A stretch of DNA of 64,000 bases. Source: Pelomyxa schiedti. Lineage: Eukaryota > Evosea > Pelobiontida > Pelomyxidae. The stretch spans positions 1-64,000 of the forward strand of contig JAHLWZ010000861.1 of assembly GCA_020536535.1 (NCBI GenBank), read 5' to 3'. This document shows, piece after piece, positions 24,933 to 35,735 of this stretch. A program made the position numbers and the translations under genes. How positions within the stretch are numbered: the stretch's first letter is position 1; the number at the start of each line of letters is the position of its first letter. Under the pieces are notes generated by a model, which was not told the DNA's origin, ran no database searches, and was given only the letters and a program-made list of their open reading frames with translations.

Positions 24933-27900
24933 CCCTTGGGAGGGCGTTTTCTGTTTCCCCAAGATACCCGACACGCGCCTTTTACCTGTTTTTTTTTTTT
25001 TCCCCGGCAGGAGACAAGCCAACGAGTGGCTGGTTGGGTTCCGGTCGCAGGCGTGCGCGTGGGACGTGAGCGTGAGGCTGCTGCACCACGCGGACGAGTG
25101 GGCCCAGCACTTTGGTGCGTCGACGCTGCAGCACAAGCTGGAGACAGAGTGGGCCGCGATACCAGGCGCCTCGCGGGCCTCGTTGATCGCCACGTTGGCC
25201 ACCAATTTGCAAGTGATCTCGGAGGGTACTTTTTTTCGAATCTTGGATTTGTTGTGTATGTTAACATGACAATTGATTGAAATAGAAAGGGCTTCTAGGG
25301 CTGTGATCACGAGGCTCAGTGTGGCACTGGGCACCGCCCTGTTGTTAAGCATATCAGAACAACCCAGCGTTGATGGTGACACTACTATTGTGCAAATGTT
25401 GCAACAATCCTCTGTCACGACACTTTTCACGGATTTAATGACCCTCACAAGTAAGTTCCTGGAAATTCCTTATTATTTTGAATAAAAATAATAATTATTT
25501 TTTTTTACCTGTTCCTCCTCACGCGGTAGCAAGGTCTCCCCGAGCTTCTCAATTCGTTGACCCAGTTAAGTGAACAAAAACGCCTACTTGCTGAACGCCA
25601 CTTGTGTCACAACGCACATCAAGTACTTTCCTTCATTCAGTTCTGGTTCTCAAACATGAATTCTTGCTCTCAACCTCAAGTTTTACTATCGCACCTATTG
25701 AAGTATATCCCATCCTCCAATAAAACAACCACAATACTGAGCCTCCACAAGATGTGTATTAAGTTGGGTGAAGCTTCCTGTGTCATTTCAGGTTCCGCTG
25801 TTGTATACTTATATAAAGGAATTTGAACAGTGTGCAGGTTGTTAGCGCCTCTGGAACATTAGATTTCTTGTACCACTGTTTGGGAGAACCCACGCTATTT
25901 ATCAGTGCATGTGAAGTATGTAAGTAGTCTATGTTTGTGAATTGTAATCACTCACTAGAACTAGGCATTGTCAGAGGTTGTGGAGTTTCAAAACCAGATT
26001 CACCAGTATCCCATCATTGCCACATCAATTATTACTCGTATGGTTAACATGCGGGAAAGCCTGTTGCAACCCGTTGCAGCAATTGGTGTGATCAACATCG
26101 ATAAGACGAGCAATAGAGCAGGGTCTGGTACTACACGATGTTGCGTGTGTTCAAAGCGTTCCAGTGGGAGTATAATTGGCGGCGGTGTTGACACAACTAG
26201 TCACCCAGCTATAGCTGTTTCTCAAATGCTAGGCACCCTCGGAAGTAACCAGGCCAGCTTAATATTATCCAGCAGTGTGGGAGGACATTTCTTTGACATG
26301 ATAATGTATTGCGCGTCTTGCAGCTTCTGGAAAGTGGTGGAGACAACATTTTCCTTTTGGCAGGAGCTGCAGATTATTGCAATGGGAACTGATGCATGTG
26401 ATGGAGCTTGGATAGGCGATGATTCTGAGGAGAAGGAAGAGGAGTCTGACAACGAAACCCGTGCTGTTGTCATAAGACTATTTGGTCAGAAGCTTCAGAC
26501 ACTTGTATCGATTCTTTTTAAACAGTGCATTTTTCCCTGCTACGTAGAATCTGAGTGGGATGACGAAGGCTTTGAAGTTTTTGAGACTTTCAGATCCCAA
26601 GTTGGGACTACACTTTTATATTTGCACAGCATACTTGGTTCTGTTGTACCTTCAGAGATTGCCAAGTTCAATGTTGATCCTGCAGAAACATGCTGCTGCG
26701 ACTTCACTCAAATTTCAACCTGTAAATGCGGTGGTTCTTGGAGGTGCTATGAGGCAAAATTTTACTGCTTGAGTTCTATTGCTGAAGGATTATCCAAAAA
26801 TGAAGCCGAGCAATTGTTGCCCGTTCTTTTTCAGTGTATTGAACAACTTTTTTCTCCGCAGTCATATACTGCAGTTCCTCCTCTTCTTATCAGGAGTATT
26901 GTCAATTTTGTGTCTGCCTATTCCATGTGGTTGAGCTATATCCCTCAAGCTGTTCTATACAGTGTAGGAGTACTGTTGAAGATTCTACAAAACGGAGGCA
27001 CTGTTCCATTTTGGGGAAGTTTACCTCAACTGGCAGCTGATACCCTCTCACTACTTGTATCTCGTAAAGAAAATGCACGTGCTGTGGCAAGTCAATTGAA
27101 AAACTTTACAGATTCGTGCCTTGCAGCACTCAATTCACATACACAACAGTCTACAAGTTACCAGCTCCGTTCATCAGTAATGAATTCAATTTGCAGAGCG
27201 GTCAGGGAGCTTCCACCCTCCAGCCCTTTGTGCATTGAATATGTGAGCTACCTCTTCGAGCCACTTATCAAGGAACTTGAATCACTAAAACAGTCAATTT
27301 CCACAACATCTTCTGAGACTACCAACGTAAATCTTCTCCTTCAGCACCAACTGATTGTTATGAACTTGGTAACGAACGGATTTAAGCTACTTGATTGGAC
27401 TCAAGAAGAATTGTTGTCTACCCCGTGTCCTATTCAACACCCGCTATTATCGTACTTTGAGCGTACATACACAGGAGTGTTTGAATTTGTGAAAGTTGTG
27501 GGTCTTTCCAGCCCTTTAGCCGAAGAGGTGAGGAAAGGAATGGCATCTTTTTTTAGGCACTCTTTGCTGTGTTTGTCAGAAAGCAGTATAGCTTCTCTCC
27601 ATCACGTCATAGAATGTCTGCTTTGGATCTTTGAAAATACCCTTGATAGTTCAGCTCTGAGCCCACTGGGTGTGGCAGCTGGAATTCTCAAGGAATCGAA
27701 GATGAAAAAATGGTTTGCTTTATTGCAAAAGCAACCGGACCCACAGCAAATTAACTATGCGCGACAATGCTTTTCTATCACAATGGAGAGAGTTACAGCA
27801 GTTTACTGTAAACTCCTTATTAATGGTAGTTTTCCACATGACCACCCTCAGGATGTAAAGGAGGTCATGTCACTGGGCTCTCAGGTAGTATTATTATTAT

Positions 27901-28618
27901 GTTTGTTTTATCCTCATTTCAGTCTTAGATAGTTTCGTGCCAGCCGGCAGCCTGCTTTGGTGGTATTAGCATCCACCATTTTTTTGAAGCTGCTCTTCGC
28001 TCAATCACCGCCACACAAGCGGCTGCTGTTACAAGTGTCTTTAAGTGAGCCGGATCAATCAAGTTTAAGTTAACTCCGCACAGATTCCTGGGTCTGTTTG
28101 TGAACCATGCGAAAATCTTTATGGATGGGGCTTGCCTCTCTACCTTACTCATTCCTCACGGAGTTGAACTAGCAACCATGCTAGTTTCCACTACCTCCGG
28201 ATCACTGCCAAGGAGTTTTGCTCCCCAAGTATTTTTCCGCTAGATTCTTATCCAGTTTAACTTACATCACCACAGATAACCTCCGTTTTCATTGAACTTG
28301 TGCGGTATGCACGCCTTTTTTTTTTTCTTTCTTTAATTCCTTTTCTTTCTGCTCCCTCACATAAAATACCCACATTGCAGGGCTGTACCTAATGAGTTCC
28401 GCGGGTGGTTGCAGACAGTTCTATCACCCCCTGACTTCCCGTACCCCCACATCACACCCGCTCACAAAGTGCAGTTCATTACCAGGTACCCCCCTACACC
28501 TTTTCTCCTTTTGCCTCACTTATTCCTTCATAGTGTATTCACCTCCGCTCCGCGTAGTTCCCAGTCCCTGCAGTCCGTTATTGAGCAGTTCTATTGCCTA
28601 TGCCGGCAAATACCATGA
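24783..28618 (+). CDS. Transportin-3/importin-13-like nuclear transport receptor
   Basis: A HEAT-repeat karyopherin. Exon 1 starts at 24783 ('MTDVAEVARVLGVLYAP'). Exon 2 has 'ANEWLVGFRSQACAWDVS', the importin-beta N-terminal pattern of this subfamily. 'ASLIATLATNLQ' and 'SRAVITRLSVALGTALLL' follow, then 'LPELLNSLTQLSEQKR'. A 1.9-kb exon (about 25968-27890) carries the middle repeats, including an acidic insertion ('DDSEEKEEESDNE'). C-terminal exons add 'SVFKFLGLFVNHAKIF', 'ITSVFIELVR', 'NEFRGWLQTVLSPPDFP' and 'SVIEQFYCLCRQ', ending at 28618. TNPO3/IPO13 proteins carry SR proteins or other cargo through nuclear pores under Ran control. Intron 1 (24872-25010) appears to be GC-AG and holds a 30-C run. 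Family strong; TNPO3 versus IPO13 undecided. Confidence 0.85.
24898..24927 (+). repeat. Poly-C tract (30 C) in intron 1 of the importin gene
   Basis: A run of 30 consecutive C's followed 60 bp downstream by a T-rich acceptor tract. It lies wholly within the predicted intron. Its length is exceptional and may be inaccurate in the assembly. Confidence 0.9.
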
Positions 28619-28904
28619 ACAAAAAAGGAAGCCCTGTTTCGGCATTGCAAAGAAGACAAGGAGAAAAAAAAAAAATCCTCTTTCTATTTTGTTTCTACTG
28701 GTACACAGAAAACTGTTAATCAGTCTTCTGGGTTGTACCTCTTGTTTTTGTTTGGGGTTTTTCCTTTTTTTTTTTTTTATTTATTTGTATTTTGGTGTGT
28801 TATTCTACAGGAGTTATGATGGATTGTGCTAGCTATTTGGGTGAATTGTGTGGGTACCCACACAGATATTGCCGTAATCCGTAATTGTACAAGGTGCAAA
28901 TGAA
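28619..28904. other. Convergent spacer, importin gene / ankyrin gene
   Basis: AT-rich spacer with long A- and T-runs (28665, 28765). It lies between two converging stops. No gene visible. Confidence 0.5.
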
Positions 28905-30254
28905 TCACTGGTCATCCCCGAGGTATTCATCCTCGTCGCCGTCAGAGGGACAGTAGTCGCTGGTCTTTCCGTGTAGGCCAAATGATGCGCTCAGATTCAA
29001 TGACGGCGAGGCGGAGACTTCACTGCTGCCGATGAGGTCGTTGTGTACTCCGCCGGCTGTTGTATCACCCGCGGCCGCAGGAGTATTCCGGGTTCTAAGA
29101 GTCATAACAAATCCAGGCAAGTTTGTGTGGCCCAGCTCCAGTGCGAGCTGGAAGCAGTTCTGGCCGTCGTTGTTGACAATCTGGGGGCTCGCACCGCACG
29201 CTAAAAGCATTCGTGATGTGTGGAGTGAGCAGTCTTCCCGCACACCCCAATGAAGCGGTGTATCGCCGTTTTCGTCCTGGGAAGTTGAAGTTAGCTCAGG
29301 ACAAAAGGGGTAAAAAGGTACCTGCGCATTTATGAATGCGCCGTTTTGCAGAAGCATTTTAATAATGTTCTCGTTTCTGTTTGCGGCCGCGATGTGAAGA
29401 GGGGTAACGCCATCTATGTTGGGAATATTTGGGTCTGCACCTGCCGCCAATAGCATGGCACAAACGTCAACATTACTGAAGGTGCATGCGGTAAGGAGGG
29501 GAGTGTTGCCAATATAATTTTGTCTATTCACCTCATGATGGGAAGGCCAATTCGTTCTGTCAGAAGTGGCGAAGGTTTGAGTTTGGTGTTCTGGATAGGT
29601 GTTGAGAGTCATGTTTTGTATATCAGGGAGGATGCTGTTGAGGTTTGTTGGAAGCTCGGTGGGTGCAAAGGAATTTCCTGTTACTTGCTGTAGAATCTTG
29701 GTCACAGCAGCGTTGTCGCCTCTTGTGATAGAGGAAATTAGCGCTGTATCTCCCTCTGGCCCAATTCTAGTTGTACTCTCAGAAGCGTTGAGAATAGCCT
29801 CTTTTCCTGGTGTTAAAGCATCATAAGAAAAAGAGCCGGCTACCTTCAGTCTGCGGTCTTGAGGAGGGGAGAAATTCTACTGTGACTGGCTCTTCTTGGA
29901 CGAATGAATCTTTCCGTGGCGAATTGTACGTAAGTTGGCTTCCCAGTAATATGGATGCCAAACTAGGGGTGCTTTGTAGTCTTGGGGCTTCTTTAGCCGG
30001 TGTGCAGGAAACACCTTGGCTGATTGAGAACGTTTTGAATGTTGGTTACTTAATAAGAATAAGAGGCAAACCTGTAAACTTCATAGGGGTGCCTGCAAGG
30101 AAAAAAGAGCCTGCAGAGGCACATCAGCTATGAAGAAAGACACGTGTTGGAACATACCGGGATCATGTGGCTGAGAGAAAAACCGTGGGTCGACCCGCTG
30201 AAACGCAAACGAGTCGCCGAAACTGGACGAAGTCGGTTGATTCGCAACCAGCAT
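28905..30254 (-). CDS. Ankyrin-repeat protein
   Basis: Start at 30254 ('MLVANQPTSSSFGDSFAF'). A Ser/Pro-rich exon follows ('PSLASILLGSQLTYNSPRKDS'), then ankyrin repeats: 'EGDTALISSITRGDNAAVTKIL', 'YIGNTPLLTACTFSNVDVCAMLLAAGADPN', 'DGVTPLHIAAANRNENIIKMLLQNGAFINA' and 'NGDTPLHWGVREDCSLHTSRMLLACGASPQ', quoted only in part by their TPLH cores. The acidic tail ends 'DEDEYLGDDQ'. The layout (regulatory N-terminus, about 5-6 ankyrins) recalls IkB/Bcl-3-type proteins, but that is resemblance only. A 45-nt intron (GTACCT..CAG near 29278-29322) is stop-free and so easily missed. One N-terminal junction is unresolved. Confidence 0.75.
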
Positions 30255-30567
30255 CGTCTTCGTACTTGTGGGACGCTCGGCTCCGACTTTCACTCAAAAA
30301 TGAGGGTTGTGCGGTTGTAATGGGGGAAAAAAAAAACAAAGAGGACGCCGGTGAGAAGTCCGTGTGAGACACGGGTGTTGTTGGGAGATCTGGTGTCGTT
30401 GTTCCGGTGGCAGGGGGTGTGTTGGTGTCGCGTGTGGGGGTTGAAGCCCTTTTTTTTAAGTTTCTCTTGCTGTAAATCTCTGGTTTTTCTCTTGCCGCGA
30501 CATTCTGGTTAGGATCAAGTTAGAAATTGTGAGAAATTAACAAGAAGACCTTTGAAGGCTGTACAGA
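30255..30567. other. Spacer upstream of the ankyrin gene
   Basis: 312 bp between two minus-strand genes. Contains A/T runs and a GT-rich stretch at 30370-30440. No coding potential that I can support. Confidence 0.5.
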
Positions 30568-30971
30568 TCAAATCAACAGGCAACTGCTGCCTCTGGGGAT
30601 GTAAATGGAAGGTAGTTTTGTTGATACATCAGTGTACCTTTTCACAACAATTTCTCTTTCTGAGACTTCAGGCTGATTCACACTGATGGCCCAATGGTAT
30701 CTACAGCCACTAGAAGAGGAGGGCGTGCCGATTAAGCTTACACAAAACTGAAGTTCCTCATGATGGGGCTTCTCCGAAGGTTCCAATTGGTAGTGTTTAA
30801 CTAACTTCACCGGAATTTTGCACAAAAACAAACATTTACCGGCACGTTTGGGGAACAAGCGGCCACGTGATCAAGGTGTTAGGATCTAGATCCGGAACGA
30901 AACACGCGTTAGTAACGCAAGGATGAACGGTGCAAATAGAAAGGTAGTCATTGTCTTGTTGGTGCCGTGCA
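30568..30971 (-). CDS. Small putative secreted or membrane-inserted protein, unknown
   Basis: ATG at 30971 opens 'MHGTNKTMTTFLFAPFILALL', which looks like a signal peptide or anchor. A second exon, joined by a 44-nt GT-AG intron (near 30796-30839), reads 'VKHYQLEPSEKPHHEELQF', 'YHWAISVNQPEVSEREIVV' and ends '..RGSSCLLI' at 30568. The alternating pattern suggests a beta-sandwich. Between the two parts the frame shifts by one base (near 30890), either by a missed micro-intron or a missing base. I do not recognise the family. The start is 48 bp from that of the next gene, on the other strand. Confidence 0.45.
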
Positions 30972-31018
30972 TTTTTTTTTTACGTGTCTTCCGTTGTACG
31001 TTGCACCACTTTTTTTTT

Positions 31019-32401
31019 ATGCCCGTCGTTAAAAAGCTACCGCATTTGTAGGTAAATCGACCGCAAGTTACAAGTGCAGTGACGTCTACCGTTTCTGCCA
31101 ATAAAGTTGTTGTGCGGGTCACACAGCCCGACAACAAAGCGGCCCATGCGCCGCAGGTGGCTCGCATTGCAAAGCTCAATGCCAAGCATCACCTCATGCA
31201 GCAGAACAACAGCACCGTTAATGAAGTTGATTTTGATGATCCTCAAGCTATAAAAGGTATTTCTTTGTCCATTCCACGGTGTTTAGCCTCCGTTACAACT
31301 TTCCGTAGACTCTACAAGAGGCCCAACGAGGAAAACCCAGAGGGCGGTTTACCATGCCGTTCCTCTCAGGACAATGCACAATAAGCTTCCCCATTCTCCC
31401 GCATGCCAGCAACCTCCCGTCTTACCGGAGAAAAGAGCTGCAACGTCGAGAACACGCTCGGTTTCCCCCCCTTCCAGAGATATGACTCCTCCTCCAATTA
31501 AGCGTTGCGCAACACCGAATTGTGGTATGCTTTTTCTGCTGTTATCTAAACCAATATTTTTGCAGACAAACCTTCAAGAACCAAAAGGCCGAAAACAGAT
31601 CCAATTGTAATTAAGTGTATATACTCCTCGCTGCAATCAATGATTATACTAATATGCTTTCAGCACAACTTGCCGCTCTGCGTAATGAAAGAGAGACAAT
31701 ATCTTCTCAAATAGATGGTCTTATAAACCTTTCGCATCAACATACTCCCACCATTCTACGTCAGATCCAGAAGTTGAATGGTAATATCCTCAAACTTACA
31801 AGAAATTTCTCAAGATATTGCAGAGGATGATGAATGGTTGTTTGCAGAAAGTACTTTGCTTACCTGGATGCTGCAAGCAACACAGAGCGAGCAAGAGGAG
31901 AAGCATACCTGTAGCAACGCAGTGAACCATACAGCACCGCTTGAGCCACCTACCCCGCCTCCACCCACCACACCCCCAGCAACGCCACCAAACATCAACT
32001 CTTCTCCAATGCAGTACATCTCCGCATCCACACTCACACCACAAACATCACCTTCCTGTAGTTCAACATCCCCAACACTCACAACAACCCCTTCACCCTC
32101 CTCACCCAGTTCACCCAATACCCCAAGCGGCACCCAATTTACAACAGACTGCGACACACCCACGTCGCCGCAGCTGTGCCATACGTCATCCACAACAACC
32201 GCTACCACTACATCAATACGCCACCACACCGCCATAATACCCACGCACTTCTCCACACCCATCACGCCGCATCACAACCCCATCCTACCCCCAGTCCCCA
32301 GCATCACAGCACAGCTGGAAAACACCTGCTGTGGTGTAGTTTTGCTTCCGCCACCCCCGCCACACTGGGCAACCCAACCTCAGCCACTTACTTACTCCTA
32401 A
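31019..32401 (+). CDS. Unknown protein with central coiled coil and Pro/Ser/Thr-rich tail
   Basis: Starts at 31019 ('MPVVKKLPHF') and continues through several short exons: 'SANKVVVRVTQPDNKAAHA', a basic Ser/Pro segment ('SRTRSVSPPSRDMTPP'), a helical segment ('LAALRNERETISSQIDGLI', 'TILRQIQKLNGNI', 'EISQDIAEDDEWLFAESTLL'). The last 150 residues are low-complexity Thr/Pro/Ser. The helical part has heptad character. The first intron may be only 27 nt. No domain recognised. It is one half of a very tight divergent pair. Confidence 0.5.
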
Positions 32402-32502
32402 GGGGGAGGTTCTCCATTCACCATCAGTCATCCAACTCCTAAATACACCACGATTTTACTTTGTGGCTAATGTGGTTGCCCTATTTAAGGTGCACACATT
32501 TA

Positions 32503-32528
32503 TTGCAAAAAAAAAAAAAAAAAAAAAA
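32503..32528 (+). repeat. A-rich homopolymer run downstream of the 31-32 kb gene
   Basis: About 22 consecutive A's just after the stop of the coiled-coil gene and before the convergent SPRY gene. Either a genomic A-tract or a retained polyadenylation remnant. Confidence 0.6.
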
Positions 32529-32602
32529 CCCAGAAAAACCAGCATTTTGGTTTAAAGTACATGTTTTTAGTTTACAGAAGACAAAGTATGGTTTTGGTTA
32601 GC

Positions 32603-33729
32603 TTAGGCTTCATCCCCAAGAATTAGTTTTGCCCTCATACCATGTCCTTGCTTGAGGCACAGTGCAGGATAAACTGTGGTACCGGGTGTGTACTTGGTGC
32701 TGTGCCCATTTATAGTCACAGTGTGAGGATCTGTGTCAAGCACAATTCGGGCAGTCTTTTCCCCCAGTGCATTAGTTTTTTGAAACAGGGGGCAGGAGCC
32801 AAAATTGTTGCCATACCTGCAATTTGTATTATGAGGAGGTTTAAAAAAAAAATGAAAAGGAAATCATACTCCGATCCCTTGCCGAGCTCAACTTCAGATA
32901 GATAAGTTATTCCGGCACCATGGTAGGTCATTTCCTGTACCCATTCGACTCTCCACTTGTGGATTCCGCGACTGGAAGGGAAGCCACGCGTGCCAATAAG
33001 AACAGGCATGGAGCAGGTACCAGAGTCATGGTACCCATCGGTGACCACTGTGTTACCTTCTTCCAGGAGATAATGGCAGTACTTCCCATTGAATACCGGG
33101 TCCCAGGTCCAGCTTTGCAGAGGTTCCTAAGTGGCGCAGTTACATTAGTCAACCCCCTGAAATCCTGGGTTGTCATACCGGAGCATTCACTTGAGTCTTG
33201 AAGTGTAAAAACAACTTTGTTTCATCTGGTATACAGTCAGGATCAAATGCCACCACCACTCCATCGCCATCAAGAAAGCTAGCACTCTGCCATGAGAATA
33301 AAATGTCTCAATAACAAATAAACAGATAATAAAAAAAAAAAAAAAAAGGATCTAGCAAAAAGTGGAATAGCTATTCACTGTGTGTGTAATATGTGGGTTG
33401 GTAACCAACAAGCCCAATGGCACAAAAACAACACAAATAACACAAATAACACGCACCGAGTGTAACTTGTCATAGTCTATTCCGAATTCGGCAAACACGG
33501 TGCGCAGTAGCACCTTGGGCTTGGTGCCAGGGTACACCCGCACCCTCTGCTTGGCGCCCCCGTGATAAAACACAATCACCTTCCCCACTTCCGCATTATG
33601 GGCGCTGCTGGCCGTCACTGCCCTGGACGCCGCCGTCGACGACGACGCGGGTGCCTGCCTCGACGCGGTTGTTGTTGTTGTTGGCGCAGCGGGTGGGGGC
33701 GGTGCCGACGACGAGGACGTGATACCCAT
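32603..33729 (-). CDS. SPRY-domain protein with N-terminal beta-grasp-like domain
   Basis: ATG at 33729 opens a short Pro/Thr/Ser stretch. Then comes a domain with ubiquitin-like alternation: 'KVIVFYHGGAKQRVRVYPG', 'LLRTVFAEFGIDYDKL', and in the next exon 'ASFLDGDGVVVAFDPDCIP'. The rest is a SPRY domain: 'TWDPVFNGKYCHYLLEEGNTVV', 'VLIGTRGFPSSRGIHKWRVEW', 'AGITYLSEVELG' and the closing 'ARIVLDTDPHTVTINGH', 'TVYPALCL' (cores shown). SPRY domains bind peptides or proteins, often as E3-ligase or signalling adaptors. At least four exons. The combination of a beta-grasp N-terminus with SPRY is the notable point. The start is only about 30 bp from the stop of the upstream membrane-protein gene. Confidence 0.7.
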
Positions 33730-33759
33730 TGGGCCAACACAAATTCTTGTTTCTCAAAT

Positions 33760-35044
33760 TTACAAGTTGGGTGCTGTGAATGTCAGGGGGTACTGATCAC
33801 GGAAGGGCGGGCTACTTGTGGTTGCTGTTGCTGTTGCTGTTGCTGTTGCGGTTGCGGTTGCGGTTGCGGTTGCGGTTGCGGTTGCGGTTGCGGCTGTGGG
33901 TGCGGCTGTGGGCGCGTTTGTGTGTGCGGCTGTGGGCGGGGTTGTGAGTGCGGCTGTGGTTGTGAGTGTGTGTCTGAGTGCGGTTGCGATTGCGTCTGTG
34001 TCGGTGGAAGTATTAAACCAAGCGCCTGCCCGTTGCCCGGCGGCGCCGCTGCTGCTGCTGATAATGATAGAGAGGTATAGCAGAGCGGCAGTGGAAAAGA
34101 GCGCAGGTTTCTGGAAGGTTGTGAGTGTGTAATCAGTCTCGAAGGCTGGGATTACCTCCACAAAGTCTTGCCAGGGTGATGACTCAGTGTAAGGGTGTTG
34201 GCATGGGATGATGACAGTGTTAACAACAGATGGATTCGGGGGCACTGTTCCTTCATGCAACAAGGCAGAAAGGCTGTGCGGAAAGTCGCAGGCAACGGGG
34301 TCTTCAGGTCCTCCTAAGTTGAGTTAAGTAACCCATCAAATAAAAAGATCTATACCTCCTCCACGATAAATATTTTGGAGCTCGCCCGCCACTTGGACAG
34401 TGTACTCTGCACACAAGAGGGATCAGTGCCAAGGGCTGAGATAACTGCAGTTAGGTAATTTGTTAAGAGAGTTCATATGCTTACCTATAAGATAGGGTGT
34501 GCAGACCCACAGCTCTTTCCAGCGAACAATTATCCTAAGTTTCAGCTCCAGGGATTCCACGACAGATTCATTTACCAGGCGTATCTCCATGGCAGAGGGA
34601 TCGTTAGACTGCTCTGTGAGTGGAATTACCATTTGAAAGAAAAGTGTAAACAAACCGAATGAAACATAGAAGCCATTAACAAGGAGCATAGGCGAGATGA
34701 GTGTCCATGGGAATGCGGAAAAATATACAGCAACTTTACCGCATCCCAGTGCATAATTAGTGACACAAGGATAGCGCCTAGGGTATACACCCGGATAGGA
34801 GTCTTCAATAATACATCCCAGCTCAATCAAGGTGTATGGGAGGAAAAATAAAAGGCTAGGCAATTGCAACACTTGTAGGTCAGGCTCATTTTCCCGGGAC
34901 CACCCGGTCCGCTGCAGCGTTTCCACGATTCCGAGTTTATGTGCTCTATGGGAGACAGAAAATTAATTTAATTTAAAATAATCGCGAAGGAGATAGATAA
35001 AACGAGTAAGACAAAGGGGAGCCGATAGAAAAGACGTACGACAT
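33760..35044 (-). CDS. Multi-pass membrane protein with (Thr-Ala)n tail, unknown
   Basis: Exon 1 is tiny ('MS') at 35044. After a GT-AG intron it continues 'AHKLGIVETLQRTGWSRE'. Hydrophobic segments follow: 'LPSLLFFLPYT', 'LGCGKVAVYFSAFPW..ISPMLLVNG', 'FGLFTLFFQMVIPL'. A lumenal-type region reads 'EYTVQVAGELQNIYRG', 'VACDFPHSLSALLHEG', and a last hydrophobic segment is 'ALFSTAALLYLSIIIS'. The tail is a long alternating Thr-Ala run encoded by GTTGCG/GTTGCT hexamers. An acidic-serine motif is absent. I do not recognise the family. Not all exon joins were confirmed. Confidence 0.5.
33818..33900. repeat. Hexanucleotide repeat (GTTGCN) in coding sequence
   Basis: About a dozen head-to-tail GTTGCT/GTTGCG units. 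On the minus strand they encode Thr-Ala dipeptides in the tail of the membrane protein. A second case, besides 14605-14730, of a 6-bp repeat kept in frame. Confidence 0.85.
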
Positions 35045-35735
35045 TAATGCTGCGATTGTTGTTCCCAACAGATTTGTACACAATTTTTTTTTTTTTTCAC
35101 TTTTGTTGGAAAATCAAGGTTCGTGGAAGTCGGAGCCGTTGGAGGGCTTCTCCCCCACCCACCCACCAAAACTGTTGATTGCCCCAAAACAACGATCTTC
35201 CCACATTCACCATCTCGTAATCTACTTGAGTCTGGCGGGCTCCTAACTCACTGGTCGAAATTTTGTATTTATTTATGAAAACCACTGCCAGTTTATGAAG
35301 CTCAACCCCAAAGCACGAGATCTGAGGTCGAGGGCAGGAGTAGCCCAACTTGCTCACCAAAGTTAGGCAGTACCGAAAAAGGAAGCGAACATCTCCTACT
35401 CTGTTCAAGTTTTTGTTTCGGGCTGACCGAAGTGGATTGTGGGTGAAACGACACATCACCCCAACTGGCCCACAATGAGTTGTCACAGGCCAGCCGACGA
35501 CGGAAAACATCCGTCAGTAAACCCTTGTAAGGCCTGTCTATTATGTACGTCACGTAAAAATTGTGATGACACCGGCTAATTGTGCCAACAAAATCAATAA
35601 ATTAAACATCGCGTCGCGCACGCGGGTCGGCAGTGGGATCTTGCGTTTGTATCGCTTTTTGGTGGCCGTGATAGGACTAGATACGCGTTACAAGGGGGCG
35701 CAGGAAGCGACGTCGCACGATTTATTCCCGCGAAG
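35045..35735. promoter_or_regulatory. Large divergent intergenic region
   Basis: 691 bp between the starts of the membrane-protein gene (minus) and the MAK-type kinase gene (plus), unusually long for this locus. A minus-strand open frame at 35097-35510 has no recognisable residues or plausible start context. Balanced base composition at 35120-35480 leaves room for an unannotated RNA gene, but I found no tRNA-type boxes or terminator. Confidence 0.5.

Noticed and set aside
35097-35510. Minus-strand open frame of 137 codons
   Set aside because: No recognisable residues, no supporting homologous pattern and it lies in a divergent promoter region.
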